From RGIG9608 sp045602425 (GTDB lineage Bacteria > Bacteroidota > Bacteroidia > Bacteroidales > Paludibacteraceae): a DNA stretch of 40,743 bases. The translations under genes were made by a program, and so were the position numbers. This document shows positions 17,387 to 24,996 of this stretch, piece after piece. The number at the start of each line of letters is the position of its first letter. The stretch's first letter is position 1. The stretch is taken from the NCBI GenBank assembly GCA_045602425.1, contig JAZSBO010000010.1, positions 1 through 40,743 on the forward strand, read 5' to 3'. The notes under the pieces are model-generated. The model worked only from the letters and a program-made list of their open reading frames with translations, was not told the origin of the DNA and did no database searches.

Positions 17387-18694
17387 TTATCCTATTTTAA
17401 AATATTTAATTCCTTTCAAGTCTGTAGGGTTAAATACATTACGACCATCAAATAAAACAGGGTTTTGTTTCATAAGTTTTTTTATGATATCCCAATTTGG
17501 CATACGAAATTCTTTCCACTCCGTAATATGTAGAATTGCATTTGCTTCGTCAACAGATTCGTACAAATCTTTTGCATACGCAACGGCATCGCCTATACGT
17601 TTTTTGCATTCGTTCATTGCAATTGGGTCGTAAACAGTAATTTTACAACCTTCTTGTAGTAATTTTTCAATTAAAACTAATGCAGGAGATTCTCTCATAT
17701 CATCGGTTTCTGGTTTGAATGCAAGTCCCCAAATAGCAATTTTTTTATCTTTTAATGTGTTACCGAAATAATCTTTTATTTTTTTGTATAATATCAATTT
17801 TTGTTCGTTATTAACATCTTCTACTGCTTTGATGACTTTCATTTCATAATTGTTTTCTGCTCCTGTTTGTATCAGAGCTCTGACGTCTTTTGGAAAACAA
17901 CTTCCACCATATCCGCAACCAGAGTAAAGGAAATTACCGCCAATACGTTTGTCGGATCCGATACCTTTGCGTACCATATTCACATCAGCACCAACTCGCT
18001 CACACAAGTTTGCAATGTCGTTCATAAAACTAATTCGTGTGGCAAGCATCGCATTGGCTGCATATTTTGTCATTTCTGCTGAAGGTATATCCATAAATAT
18101 TACCCGAAAGTTGTTTAAAAGCATTGGAGCATATAGTCGAGTCATAAAATCTTTGGCATTCTCACTTTCTATACCGACAACAACTCTATCAGGTTTCATA
18201 AAGTCCGCAATGGCATTTCCTTCTTTTAAAAATTCAGGATTGCTCGCAATATCAAATTCAATATCTGCGTTACGTTTTTTAAGTTCTTCTTGAATAATTC
18301 TTTTGATTTTTTTTGCAGTGCCAACAGGGACAGTACTTTTAGTAACAATAATGATTGGTTTCGTAATATTTTCTCCGATTGTTTTTGCTACCTCAAATAC
18401 ATATTTTAAGTCGGCAGAACCATCTTCGCTCGAGGGAGTCCCTACTGCAATGAAAACTGCTTCAACAGTATTTAGAACCTCTGTAAGTTGTGTAGAAAAA
18501 TGTAATCTTTGAGCCTTAATATTTCGCATAACAAGTGTGTCAAGATTGGGCTCGTAGATAGGAATTATGCCGTTTTTTAAATTTTCAATCTTTTGTATAT
18601 CGGTGTCAATACAAGTGACGTTTATACCTAAATCGGCAAAACACGCACCAGAAACTAATCCAACATAACCTGTTCCTACAATAGCAATTTTCAT
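17387..18694 (-). CDS. ugd: UDP-glucose 6-dehydrogenase
   Basis: A 435-residue NAD-dependent enzyme that oxidises UDP-glucose to UDP-glucuronate. GTGYVGLVSG (7-16) is the dinucleotide-binding loop, TKSTVPVGT (118-126) and NPEFLKEG (152-159) are conserved substrate-site segments, and CGYGGSCFPKDV (260-271) contains catalytic Cys266. It is the first gene of the polysaccharide operon in this window, 88 bases from metA and preceded by a -7 box TACTTTTG about 30 bases upstream. The product would feed a glucuronate residue into the repeat unit, in addition to the HexNAc uronate from the next two genes. The enzyme may also serve other cell polysaccharides. Confidence 0.93.
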   Translation of the reverse strand: MKIAIVGTGYVGLVSGACFADLGINVTCIDTDIQKIENLKNGIIPIYEPNLDTLVMRNIKAQRLHFSTQLTEVLNTVEAVFIAVGTPSSEDGSADLKYVFEVAKTIGENITKPIIIVTKSTVPVGTAKKIKRIIQEELKKRNADIEFDIASNPEFLKEGNAIADFMKPDRVVVGIESENAKDFMTRLYAPMLLNNFRVIFMDIPSAEMTKYAANAMLATRISFMNDIANLCERVGADVNMVRKGIGSDKRIGGNFLYSGCGYGGSCFPKDVRALIQTGAENNYEMKVIKAVEDVNNEQKLILYKKIKDYFGNTLKDKKIAIWGLAFKPETDDMRESPALVLIEKLLQEGCKITVYDPIAMNECKKRIGDAVAYAKDLYESVDEANAILHITEWKEFRMPNWDIIKKLMKQNPVLFDGRNVFNPTDLKGIKYFKIG

Positions 18695-18723
18695 AAAAAT
18701 GAGAATGTCTTTATATTAACTTA

Positions 18724-18731
18724 CAAAAGTA
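18724..18731 (-). promoter_or_regulatory. -7 element upstream of ugd and the polysaccharide operon
   Basis: TACTTTTG on the minus strand matches the Bacteroidota -7 consensus TAnnTTTG and would start transcription about 20 bases before the ugd ATG at 18694. No TTTG lies at the usual -33 distance, so the match is partial. It is the only promoter-like element in the 88-base metA-ugd gap and is the natural candidate to drive the long upstream part of the polysaccharide operon. No inverted repeats suggesting an invertible promoter flank it. Confidence 0.5.
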
Positions 18732-18743
18732 TTAAAATAATTC

Positions 18744-18761
18744 ATAAAAGCCGCTTTTTAT
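18744..18761 (-). terminator. Weak terminator-like hairpin after metA
   Basis: ATAAAAG, CCG, CTTTTTAT form a short stem-loop in the 88-base gap between the metA stop and the ugd promoter. The stem is mostly A/T, so it is weak. It lies in the right place to limit read-through from the metA operon into the polysaccharide locus. No stronger candidate is visible in the gap. Confidence 0.35.
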
Positions 18762-18782
18762 TGTGGTTAAAATGAAAAATAA

Positions 18783-19703
18783 TTAACCATGAATGTCATT
18801 TAAGTTGTAGGGTGTTTCTTGATAAACAAAATAATTCAACCAATTTGAAAACAAAAGATTAGCGTGTGAACGCCAACTGACCAGCGGACCTTTTTCAGGA
18901 TTATTGTCAACGTAGTAGTTTGCTGGTTTTTTGATATTTAATCCTTTCGCTAAATCACGTTTGTATTCTTCATCAAGTGTAATTGGGGCGTATTCAGAAT
19001 GACCAGTAATGAAAAATTCACGACCATTTCGTGCCATAACAATATGAACGCCAGCTTCTGATGATTCAGATAAGATTTTTAGTTGTGGATGCTTTTCAAT
19101 ATCAGAACGCCGAATTTCGGTATGTCGACTATGAGGGACATAGAATATATCGTCAAACCCACGAAAAATCGGGTGGAGTGGTTCTAATGGTTGGTGAGCA
19201 AAAATCCCAAACATTTTCTCTGTAAGAGGATATTTGGGTATACCGTAATAATGATATAATCCTGCTTGTGCTGCCCAACAGATAAATAATGTAGAGGTAA
19301 CATGTGTTTTTGCCCAGTCGAAGATCGTTGTTAATTCTTCCCAATAATTTACAGCTTCGAAATCCATTTGTTCGACAGGTGCTCCTGTTATTATCATTCC
19401 ATCGTAATTATTTGTTGCTATTTGGTCGAAAGGTTTGTAAAAAGCTTTCAAATGTTCGATAGGAGTATTTTTTGAAGTATGATTTTTAATTTTTAAAAAA
19501 TCAATTTCTATTTGTAAAGGAGTGTTCGAAAGCAGTCGAATCAAGTCAGTTTCTGTGGTTATTTTTATGGGCATTAGGTTTAAAATAATCACTTTAAGAG
19601 GACGAATATCCTGTGTAGATGCTTTGTCGAAAGGCATAACAAATATGTTTTCGCTTTTCAGTGCATTGATAGCAGGAATTTGATTAGGAATGTTAAGTGG
19701 CAT
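18783..19703 (-). CDS. metA: Homoserine O-acetyltransferase of the MetA fold
   Basis: A 306-residue MetA-family enzyme acting in the cytoplasm on the first step of methionine synthesis. Cys142 in ICWAAQAG is the acyl-carrying nucleophile, preceded by TSTLF; HSRHTE and GHSEY carry the His and Glu of the catalytic site. Residue 111 is Glu (TGAPVEQMDF), the state linked to acetyl-CoA use in this fold, while succinyl-CoA enzymes have Gly there. I therefore expect O-acetylhomoserine rather than the O-succinyl product implied by the usual family name. It follows the substrate-binding-like gene after 14 bases, so it is probably read from the porin transcript. No SAM-responsive leader fits in that space. 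Confidence 0.93.
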   Translation of the reverse strand: MPLNIPNQIPAINALKSENIFVMPFDKASTQDIRPLKVIILNLMPIKITTETDLIRLLSNTPLQIEIDFLKIKNHTSKNTPIEHLKAFYKPFDQIATNNYDGMIITGAPVEQMDFEAVNYWEELTTIFDWAKTHVTSTLFICWAAQAGLYHYYGIPKYPLTEKMFGIFAHQPLEPLHPIFRGFDDIFYVPHSRHTEIRRSDIEKHPQLKILSESSEAGVHIVMARNGREFFITGHSEYAPITLDEEYKRDLAKGLNIKKPANYYVDNNPEKGPLVSWRSHANLLFSNWLNYFVYQETPYNLNDIHG

Positions 19704-19717
19704 ACTTTTTTGTGATT

Positions 19718-20470
19718 TTAGTAATAATATTTCCGTAATAAATCTCTGTATTCTATTGAGTTAGTGAATGAATTGAGCCATGTGTTAATATCGTTTTTTA
19801 ATGCTATGCAATTTGGAGCGATAGCCCATGCTAAAAAATGACGAGTACTGATGATAATTTCTTTATTTAATAACTTATTATTTTTTAATAAATGAAATGT
19901 AAATTCATCGTAGATTGTAAGTCGAATTTCGTTATTGACGAGTTTATTTAAAATCTCTTGTGGTGTTGCATTTATTTCTATGATATTAAGATTTTCTAAT
20001 CCGATTTCTTCTTGAAAATTGTGTATTCGCGGAAGATATGATGAGTTTTTTTCTATAAAAATAGTGTCATTTTCAAGCTCATAATAACTTTTTAATTGAT
20101 TGTTTTGGTTTTGAATAAGTAACAATTCTGTTTTGGCAATAGGTTGTGTGAATAGTAGTTCTTGTTTTAAAGTTTGTGTTGTTGGGATTAAACGTAGCAA
20201 TAAATCATATTCACCTTTTTTTAGTTTTTGTATGCTAATATTAAATTCTTTTTCGACTTCGATTTCTGCTTTTACGTGAATTGTATTTAGATAATTTTGA
20301 AGTAGTTCGTACTCAAATCCATAAAAAGAATCTGTTGGCACAATAATTTTTATTATACCTTCACTTTGTATTCGTTGCAAATCGCGTTTTGGTTGGTAAA
20401 AATAACTAATAATACCAACAATGAAAGCAATACTGAATATGGTATAAATATATTTTTTGTGTTTAATCAT
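19718..20470 (-). CDS. Membrane-anchored solute-binding-like protein (SBP family 3, MltF N-domain type)
   Basis: A 250-residue protein with a Lys-rich N-terminus and one hydrophobic segment (about 7-24), probably an uncleaved membrane anchor or signal. The rest resembles bacterial extracellular solute-binding family 3, as in the N-terminal domain of MltF: GIIKIIVPTDSFYGFEYELLQ near 38-58, then KKGEYDLLLRLIP and a C-terminal SIEYRDLLRKYYY. No lytic transglycosylase domain follows. The frame is open further upstream to an ATG at 20584, but that would lie deep within the porin gene; the ATG at 20470 overlaps the porin stop by only eight bases and begins the signal-like segment, so I use it. Ligand and role are unknown; metA follows after 14 bases. 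Confidence 0.72.
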   Translation of the reverse strand: MIKHKKYIYTIFSIAFIVGIISYFYQPKRDLQRIQSEGIIKIIVPTDSFYGFEYELLQNYLNTIHVKAEIEVEKEFNISIQKLKKGEYDLLLRLIPTTQTLKQELLFTQPIAKTELLLIQNQNNQLKSYYELENDTIFIEKNSSYLPRIHNFQEEIGLENLNIIEINATPQEILNKLVNNEIRLTIYDEFTFHLLKNNKLLNKEIIISTRHFLAWAIAPNCIALKNDINTWLNSFTNSIEYRDLLRKYYY

Positions 20471-22502
20471 AAAATGCCCAAGCAAGTCCAAAACGGAAAG
20501 TGAGAGGTGATAATGGATAATTTGGCATCGAGAAATAATTTTTATCTTCGATAGCACTTTCAAGTAAATTGTGAACTTGAACAAAGAAACGAACCTTTTT
20601 CAAGTGGCAATTGATATATGCCGAAAGAAAAGGATAATTACCAATTTTTGTAGTATTTTGATTATAAAATTGTCCTATAGCAGGCATATAAGATGGTGCA
20701 TAGTATGATGTATGATAGCGAAGAGAAACTCCTAACTGAAACGTAAGCACTTTGAAAAATTTGTCCATATAGTATAGATTACTAAATAGAGCAACATCGG
20801 GTAGTGGTAAAACTTCTTTATTGCTCGATAATTGATAGGCAATATCATTCTCAAGATGGAACTTCCAAGCATGAAAATTAAGTTTCCCGTTTACACTTAA
20901 TACTTGGATGTTCCCGTCATGTTGTTTTGGAAGTGCATTGGTATCAAAATAGATATATCGTGTGATATTCTCAAAATTTACACCAAGTTTTATGTCTGTG
21001 TATTTATTGGGGTATTTGATGTAACCTTCAATGCCACTTTTAAATGTACTTTTTAATGAATTTCTCCATTGAAAATGATTTGATATGTAATCGCGTAAAA
21101 AATAGGTCGGTTTGTGATTATTTACTTTTGCATCAACCGAAATAGTCATTGTTGTGTCATTTTTTATTCGGAAACTTGTGTTGAAATTACCTTTAATATC
21201 GAAATCACCGATGCGGTCGCCAACCACAACTACATCTCCCATTACATTGTATTTGAAAATAGCTCCTTCTTCTTTGAAAATGGCTCCACCAACTTTAAGG
21301 TTGTTGCAAAAAGTACGATTAGGGATTGTGTCAATGAAAAGTTCGTGACGTTGAAATTCGTGTTGCAAAAAAGCTGAAACACCAAATTTTAATTTTTTAT
21401 TGAAAGCTTCTTCAAGCGTAACTGCAATATTGTTTTTCAGTGAAAGGTATGAAGATGAGTCGTTGGTAAACGTGTCGTTTAAATAATTGTGCGAGTAAAA
21501 TTCTGTGTTAATGATGTTGTCTTCGTAATAACGTCGACGAGCATGTTCAAATTTTATTGTGTGAGAGATGCCTAAAATGGGAATAAACTCTGTAATGAAC
21601 GAATCAGGAGCAATTTCAATTTCTTTATCGTTACCAATTTTATATTTGTGATGATAATAATAAATATCATTGCGAAACATATTGTAGGCATTCGTAAGGT
21701 TTGTTGGGATATTTTCTGCAGAAATGCCTGCCCCTGAAACAGCACTTGGGTCGGTTATGAATCGGATATCGGAAATTCCACCATTCTCTTGTGTGTTGAA
21801 ATGATTTAGAATTATTGCTCCGTTGCAAGAATAATGCTTGCCATCGTACACGGTCCAAATAGCTCCGTTAAATAATTTGCTTGCTTGATTTGAATACGTT
21901 CCTCGGGCGTAGATATAGTTTGCCAGAAGTCCAATGTTTAAGTTCTTGTTAACGTTAAAAGTAAATAATCCTTTCAGATAATCTTCTTCGTGATAACTTG
22001 CTCCACCTGTTCGGTAGGTAAGCAGAGAGAATGGTGTTTTTGTGTTATAAAATCTTACGTCGGAGGGTGTTATCGTATAAAGGTCGTAACTTTTTGAAAA
22101 TAAATAGTCGGTTTTGTTTTTGTTGTTATCAAAGTAGATTTTTGATTGGATGGGCGAACCTAAATTGCCATTGTAAGAGTTCTCTATACCAAAACGAAGT
22201 ACAGGATCATTGTTTTGAAAATTCACAATCGCCGTATCAACAGCAATTGTATCAGTAAAACCTAAATATTCGTCGGTTAAATGCCAAGAGATGACATCTG
22301 ATTTTTTTTGTTTCTTTTTCCGCTTGATATAGTCATCGTCATCATTGTTTTTATTTTCTGAATTGTTGTTTTGATTTCTGAAATCAATAGTTGTACTTTC
22401 GGTATTAGCAGACGAATTTGGGTTAGATTTTATACGTTTTTGAGCGAAGCTATTTCCGTAAACAATAAAAATAAGCCCTATTATGAAAATACTTTTTCTC
22501 AT
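20463..22502 (-). CDS. Putative porin (outer-membrane beta-barrel)
   Basis: A 679-residue exported protein. Residues 1-20 form a signal peptide ending in NSFAQ. A low-complexity Asn/Lys-rich linker (about 25-66) is followed by WHLTDEYLGF and a long alternating pattern of aromatic and polar strands that ends in FRFGLAWAFYD, a typical beta-barrel C-terminus. This layout matches the Bacteroidota putative porin family. The substrate is unknown. The stop overlaps the next gene (solute-binding-like protein) by eight bases, suggesting the pair works together in the envelope. A TATTTTTG -7 box lies only five bases before the ATG (22515-22508), which would imply a leaderless message if used. Another promoter further upstream cannot be excluded. 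Confidence 0.8.
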   Translation of the reverse strand: MRKSIFIIGLIFIVYGNSFAQKRIKSNPNSSANTESTTIDFRNQNNNSENKNNDDDDYIKRKKKQKKSDVISWHLTDEYLGFTDTIAVDTAIVNFQNNDPVLRFGIENSYNGNLGSPIQSKIYFDNNKNKTDYLFSKSYDLYTITPSDVRFYNTKTPFSLLTYRTGGASYHEEDYLKGLFTFNVNKNLNIGLLANYIYARGTYSNQASKLFNGAIWTVYDGKHYSCNGAIILNHFNTQENGGISDIRFITDPSAVSGAGISAENIPTNLTNAYNMFRNDIYYYHHKYKIGNDKEIEIAPDSFITEFIPILGISHTIKFEHARRRYYEDNIINTEFYSHNYLNDTFTNDSSSYLSLKNNIAVTLEEAFNKKLKFGVSAFLQHEFQRHELFIDTIPNRTFCNNLKVGGAIFKEEGAIFKYNVMGDVVVVGDRIGDFDIKGNFNTSFRIKNDTTMTISVDAKVNNHKPTYFLRDYISNHFQWRNSLKSTFKSGIEGYIKYPNKYTDIKLGVNFENITRYIYFDTNALPKQHDGNIQVLSVNGKLNFHAWKFHLENDIAYQLSSNKEVLPLPDVALFSNLYYMDKFFKVLTFQLGVSLRYHTSYYAPSYMPAIGQFYNQNTTKIGNYPFLSAYINCHLKKVRFFVQVHNLLESAIEDKNYFSMPNYPLSPLTFRFGLAWAFYD

Positions 22503-22563
22503 AAATGCAAAAATACAAAAACATAATGATTTTTAGGATATGAGCTTGTTAAATTAACGTACT

Positions 22564-24996
22564 TTACATTGGATCGACATCTAAATTTATTCGAAGTTGT
22601 TTGAATTCTTCTGATTCTTTGAGATGCGATGTGCATTTTTGGATGATGTTTTTTATTGTTTCGTTAGGGAATGTATTTTCAAATTTTATTAAAATATGTT
22701 TGATAAAATAGGTTTGTATTCGGCTGACAGGCGGATTGCTTGGACCTAATATTTCTCCACAATTTTCGTTTTGCAATATTTTTGCTATTCTGTAAGCCGC
22801 TTTTGATAGAGTTTGTGGGTCTTTGTGTTTTAATTCTAAAACAATGATTCGGTAGAATGGCGGATAATGGAATAGCTGTCTCTCGGTCATTTGAACTTTA
22901 AAAAATGCTTGAAAATCATTGTTTTTTGTCTGTTGTATAATCGGATGTTGTGGTGAGGAAGTTTGTAATAATACGAGTCCTTGTTTTGCTTTTCGTCCTG
23001 CACGTCCGCTTACTTGGGTGAGCATTTGGAAAGCTCTTTCATGTGCCCTGAAATCTGGATAATTTAACAAATTATCAGCGTTAAGAATTGCTACCATTCC
23101 TACATTACCAAAGTCAAGTCCTTTAGTAACGATTTGTGTTCCGATGAGTATTTGTGCTTGTTGTGTTTCAAATTCGTAAATAATTTGTTCGTATGCCTTC
23201 TTACTTGTTGTAGTATCTAAATCCATACGAATAGCTTTGTATTCGGGAAACAATTCTGATATTTCAGTCTCTATTTGTTCTGTGCCAAAACCTTTTGTTT
23301 GAAGTGTTGGTTGCTTGCACGATGGGCATTCTTGTGGCATCGATTCTGTATATCCACAATAATGGCATGTTAGTTTGTTAAATCTCTTATGATAAGTCAA
23401 ACTTACATCGCAATTGGGGCAACGTGGAACCCACGCACATTGTTTGCACTCTGTGTATGGCGAAAACCCTCTTCGGTTTTGGAATAAAATTACTTGTTCG
23501 CCAGACTCTAATTTTTCTCTCATTTGTTCAAGTAGAATAGATGAGAAGTGTCCTTTCATCTGTTTTCGATGATAAGCTTGTTGTAAATCAATAATTTCAA
23601 TTCTTGGTAGTTCTATGTTATCATATCTCGAAAAAAGTTCAACAAGACCAAATTTCCCTATAAGTGTATTGCAATACGATTCGATAGAAGGCGTTGCAGT
23701 CCCGAGTAAAACTTTTGCATTGTGTTGTAACCCTAAAACAATTGCAGCATTTCTTGCGTGATAACGTGGAGCTGGATCAAATTGTTTGTATGAGGTATCG
23801 TGTTCTTCGTCAACTATAATAAGTCCTAAATTTTTAAATGGTAGAAAAATAGAAGATCGAACACCGAGAATGATTTCGTATCCTTTTTGAAAATATAGAT
23901 TATCCCAAACTTCGATTCTTTCAGCATCTGAAAATCGAGAATGATAGATGCCGATTTTTTTGCCAAAAACTTGTTTGAGACGTTCGGCGAGTTGTGTTGT
24001 GAGAGCTATTTCTGGTACAAGGAATAATACTTGCTGTTGTTGTTTTAAAATTTTTTCTATTAGATGTATATAAATTTCGGTTTTCCCACATGAAGTTACT
24101 CCATGTAATAAAACAGTATTTTTATTTTTGAATTCGTTGTTTATTTTTTCTAAAGCAATTTTTTGATAAGTATTTAATTCGAAAGCATGTCTTGTGGCGT
24201 AAGTGTCTTTCAAACGTGATATTGTTTTTTCAAAGCAAGTGATGATATTTTTCTTTTTTAGCTCGTTAAAAACAGAATTGGTACATTTTGAAATCGTGAG
24301 CAACTCTCTTTTTGAGATACAGTCAATGCTATTTGATGTTAAAAAATCGACTAAAGAAGAAAAAAGTTGCAGTTGTTTTGGTGTTTTTTTTAGAGATACA
24401 AGTATTTCTTCTGTCGAGTTTTCTATAAGTGGATTTATTTTTACAAACGTTTCTGTTTTTGCTCTATAGTTTGGAGTAAGTTCTTCACTTAAATTTATGA
24501 TACCTTTTTTTTGTAAATTTCTGATAATCTGAAAAATACCTCTTGTATTTTCAAATTTTATTAATTCGTCTAACGAAATTGTTTTATCACCGATAATATT
24601 TAAAATAGAGGATTCTTTGTCAGAAAGTTTAGTTATGTTTTCTGTTTGGTTTTTAGAGACGTAGGTCTCGCTTTCAATTTTTAGTCCCGCAGGAAGTGCC
24701 GCTTTGAACACCTCGCCTAACGAACATTGATAATAATTAGAAATCCATTTCCAAAAATTCAACTGTTTGGGGAGAATTATGGGATAATTGTCTATTAGTG
24801 AAGAAATTTCTTTTAGAGAAATTGCGTTGTCTTGTTCAGTTAAATTGTATACAATGCCTGTATAAAATTTTCGTTTTCCAAACGGAACAATGACACGCAT
24901 TCCTACTACGATTTCACTTCTAAAATTTTCGGCATTATAAGAAAACGTTTGTGTAAGAGGTAGTGGTAATATTATTTCTGCAACAAGTTGTTTCAT
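22564..24996 (-). CDS. priA: Primosomal protein N' (replication restart helicase PriA)
   Basis: An 810-residue superfamily 2 helicase that reloads the replisome at stalled forks. The N-terminal DNA-binding domain (about 1-105) is followed by a winged-helix region, then the helicase core with GVTSCGKT (Walker A, 299-306) and DEEH (Walker B, 396-399). The zinc-binding insertion has eight cysteines in pairs: 517/520, 526/529, 544/547 and 557/560. C-terminal helicase motifs include GTQIVTKGLDFGNV and QVSGRAGR. Length is normal. The ATG overlaps the stop of the upstream penicillin-binding protein gene by one base (TAATG), so the two are cotranscribed. The protein is complete. Confidence 0.96.
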   Translation of the reverse strand: MKQLVAEIILPLPLTQTFSYNAENFRSEIVVGMRVIVPFGKRKFYTGIVYNLTEQDNAISLKEISSLIDNYPIILPKQLNFWKWISNYYQCSLGEVFKAALPAGLKIESETYVSKNQTENITKLSDKESSILNIIGDKTISLDELIKFENTRGIFQIIRNLQKKGIINLSEELTPNYRAKTETFVKINPLIENSTEEILVSLKKTPKQLQLFSSLVDFLTSNSIDCISKRELLTISKCTNSVFNELKKKNIITCFEKTISRLKDTYATRHAFELNTYQKIALEKINNEFKNKNTVLLHGVTSCGKTEIYIHLIEKILKQQQQVLFLVPEIALTTQLAERLKQVFGKKIGIYHSRFSDAERIEVWDNLYFQKGYEIILGVRSSIFLPFKNLGLIIVDEEHDTSYKQFDPAPRYHARNAAIVLGLQHNAKVLLGTATPSIESYCNTLIGKFGLVELFSRYDNIELPRIEIIDLQQAYHRKQMKGHFSSILLEQMREKLESGEQVILFQNRRGFSPYTECKQCAWVPRCPNCDVSLTYHKRFNKLTCHYCGYTESMPQECPSCKQPTLQTKGFGTEQIETEISELFPEYKAIRMDLDTTTSKKAYEQIIYEFETQQAQILIGTQIVTKGLDFGNVGMVAILNADNLLNYPDFRAHERAFQMLTQVSGRAGRKAKQGLVLLQTSSPQHPIIQQTKNNDFQAFFKVQMTERQLFHYPPFYRIIVLELKHKDPQTLSKAAYRIAKILQNENCGEILGPSNPPVSRIQTYFIKHILIKFENTFPNETIKNIIQKCTSHLKESEEFKQLRINLDVDPM

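Noticed and set aside
1..18694. Invertible promoter of the Bacteroides capsule type
   Set aside because: No inverted-repeat pair flanks the ugd or fnlA promoter elements, and no UpxY/UpxZ-like regulators are in the window.
19704..19717. SAM-responsive riboswitch before metA
   Set aside because: Only 14 bases separate metA from the preceding gene.
20471..20584. Upstream extension of the solute-binding-like gene
   Set aside because: It would overlap the porin by 122 bases; the ATG at 20470 opens the hydrophobic segment.
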